The notes under the pieces were generated by a model, which saw only the letters and a list, made by a program, of their open reading frames with translations, made no database searches and was not told the origin of the DNA. Source: Buxus sempervirens (lineage: Eukaryota > Streptophyta > Magnoliopsida > Buxales > Buxaceae). Taken from it: a DNA stretch of 64,000 nt. Every line of letters begins with the position of its first letter. Position 1 is the first letter of the stretch. The stretch spans positions 3,405,883-3,469,882 of the forward strand of contig OX387183.1 of NCBI GenBank assembly GCA_947561395.2, in the 5' to 3' direction. The position numbers and the translations under genes are program-made. Below are positions 62,661 through 64,000 of this stretch, one piece after another.

Positions 62661-63139
62661 CTAAGAAATATCTCTTGAATATAACATCTACATATGATAA
62701 AGCTTAACAAATATTTTTTCCTCTCACTTGGCAAAGATCATTGATATTCCCTTTAACATGTAGAGAAAAAATGACCAGAAATCAAAAGAAAAATATGTTG
62801 AAAAAATCAAGAAGCATGACAATATTTCAAAGATTCATAATTAGAGCCATTTCTTGAACTTATCACAAGCTTCCCTCCCAAGGTCACTAGTTCCAACATT
62901 CAACAAAAACCAAATACCGTATAAATAAGAGTTGAACAATCATCAAGTACAGAGAGCACCAATATCTGCTTAAATTTCCATGTTAGAAAGGATGTATCTA
63001 CTTGGTTCACTCTATAGGTCTCCATGTTCATAATCTTCATTCTCGTGCCATTAAGTGTATCTTCTTTTAGTTATTCTCATACTCAAAAAGGTTATCAATA
63101 TTATAGTCCTGATCTTCATCACTACTTTATCAATTCCTA

Positions 63140-63690
63140 ATTTTGTACAAGATGCATTATCTGATCCTAGGTGGCAATCAACCATGCAAGTTGAGATGGA
63201 GGCTCTTCATTAAAATGGGACTTCAGACTTGGTCCCTCTTCCAACTTGGAAACATGTTGATGGCTGTAATCAATATACACTATAAAGTATACCCTTGATG
63301 GTATTTTTGAGCAATTTAAGGCCAGGTTGGTGGCAAAAGGTTATACTTAGACTCGTAAAATTGACTACGATGAGGCATTTTCACCCGTCACTAAGATTGC
63401 TTCTGTCAACATATTAGTCTCTCCTACGACGCCCTTTTTATCAGTTGGATGCCAAGAATGATTTCCTCCATCATGATTTGGTTCAAGAGGTGTATGGCGG
63501 ACAACAGAAATTGATCTAGTGAAAAAGCAAAGTAGATCTATGGGTCAAACTGCTAGTGAGTTAACATGGCTACAACACTTCATGAGATTGGCTCTCCAAC
63601 TACTCCAATGCCTCTATTCTGTGAGAATCAAGTAGCTCTACATATTGCACCAAATCCAGTGTTTCCTGAACAAACTAAACTATTGAGTTA
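63140..63690 (+). mobile_element. Copia retrotransposon fragment, RT start fused to RNase H
   Basis: Plus strand. RT N-terminal traces (DPRWQSTMQVEMEALH at about 63168; KIDYDEAFSPVTKIASVN at about 63358; YQLDAKNDFLHHDLVQEVYG at about 63440), then directly RNase H (RSMGQTASELTWLQH at about 63535). The RT core with YVDD is deleted. Several stops. Confidence 0.75.
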
Positions 63691-63709
63691 TGAATCCTAA
63701 GCAAAGAAA

Positions 63710-63932
63710 GATCAAGAGAGAGAAAATTTTCTATTTAGATCTAGAGATTATATCAGTAGGATAACAACTTCTATCTTATATCCAGACCCTTAGTAAAACC
63801 TTACCCTAGTATATCACATAAATTTACAAATGTACCCATGCCGTACAAAGCCGCCTGAAATCCCCTCGCACATTGGTTCCAATCACAAACAAGATTATTA
63901 GACTTGATGTAAGTATAAGCCATGCTCCAACA
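63710..63932 (-). mobile_element. Copia LTR-like sequence
   Basis: On the minus strand it starts TGTTGGAGCATGG and shares AGAGATTATATCAG and GATGTAAGTAT with 54302-54539. Its strand is opposite to the neighbouring Copia RT, so it is probably a separate insertion. Confidence 0.4.
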
Positions 63933-64000
63933 ATCTCTACCTTAGTCAATAGTCAACCGCCTTGAGGTGCCTTCAACTTGAACCAATAACCAAGCACCCC

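Overview
This is nuclear DNA from a plant, most likely a woody eudicot. It has spliced genes with canonical GT/AG junctions, very long AT-rich introns full of transposon debris, and plant-specific families (callose synthase, LIN-like E3 ligase, L1 and RTE LINEs, Copia, TRIM, CACTA, hAT and Mutator-type elements). The species cannot be fixed from the sequence. Most coding potential is transposon-derived. Only three host-gene pieces are supported.

Main layout, minus strand. A CALS1-3-type callose synthase gene (copy A) starts at 21782 and runs leftward out of the window. Its first nine coding exons (21782 to 116) are all open, in phase and bounded by good splice sites (348 codons). A second copy (copy B) has exons 3-9 at 61093-56401 and exons 10-12 at 38804-38292, also open, but no exon of the catalytic half lies between 38292 and the start of copy A. 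Positions 1-4965 and 56282-61313 are two copies of one segmental duplication. Both carry the same TRIM element and the same LINE inside intron 8, so those insertions came before the duplication. Copy B has more replacements at family-conserved residues and is probably a decaying, 3'-truncated copy.

Introns of copy A. Intron 2 (about 12.2 kb) is a layered stack: a plus-strand L1 fragment, a Copia element, an L1-type LINE inside the Copia, a further LINE inside that LINE (12-bp target duplication), and another LINE in the Copia. Intron 1 (about 4.6 kb) holds a very old LINE and a young 342-bp LINE tail with a 13-bp target duplication.

Between the copies (22-38 kb) lie a Mutator-type MITE with an array of 10-bp palindromes, a foldback element, a tRNA-Thr-like SINE candidate, a hAT-like MITE, a 4.55-kb CACTA element (28446-32994) carrying host-gene pieces including a recognisable asparaginyl-tRNA synthetase exon, a clean 230-bp hAT MITE, and a plus-strand 5' fragment of a LIN-like E3 ubiquitin ligase gene with a frameshift.

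Intron 9 of copy B (38805-56400, about 17.6 kb) holds Copia remnants, a broken BED-finger/DUF659 hAT transposase gene, an AT-rich tandem repeat, RTE-type LINEs pierced by two young L1 tails, a 5' L1 fragment, and a 328-bp tandem duplication. The right end (61.3-64 kb) has microsatellites, an RTE tail and a Copia fragment.

I found no non-transposon multi-gene system that looks new. The notable content is the tandem callose synthase duplication and the datable nesting of elements inside it. Coordinates of element ends are exact where a target duplication is given and approximate elsewhere.
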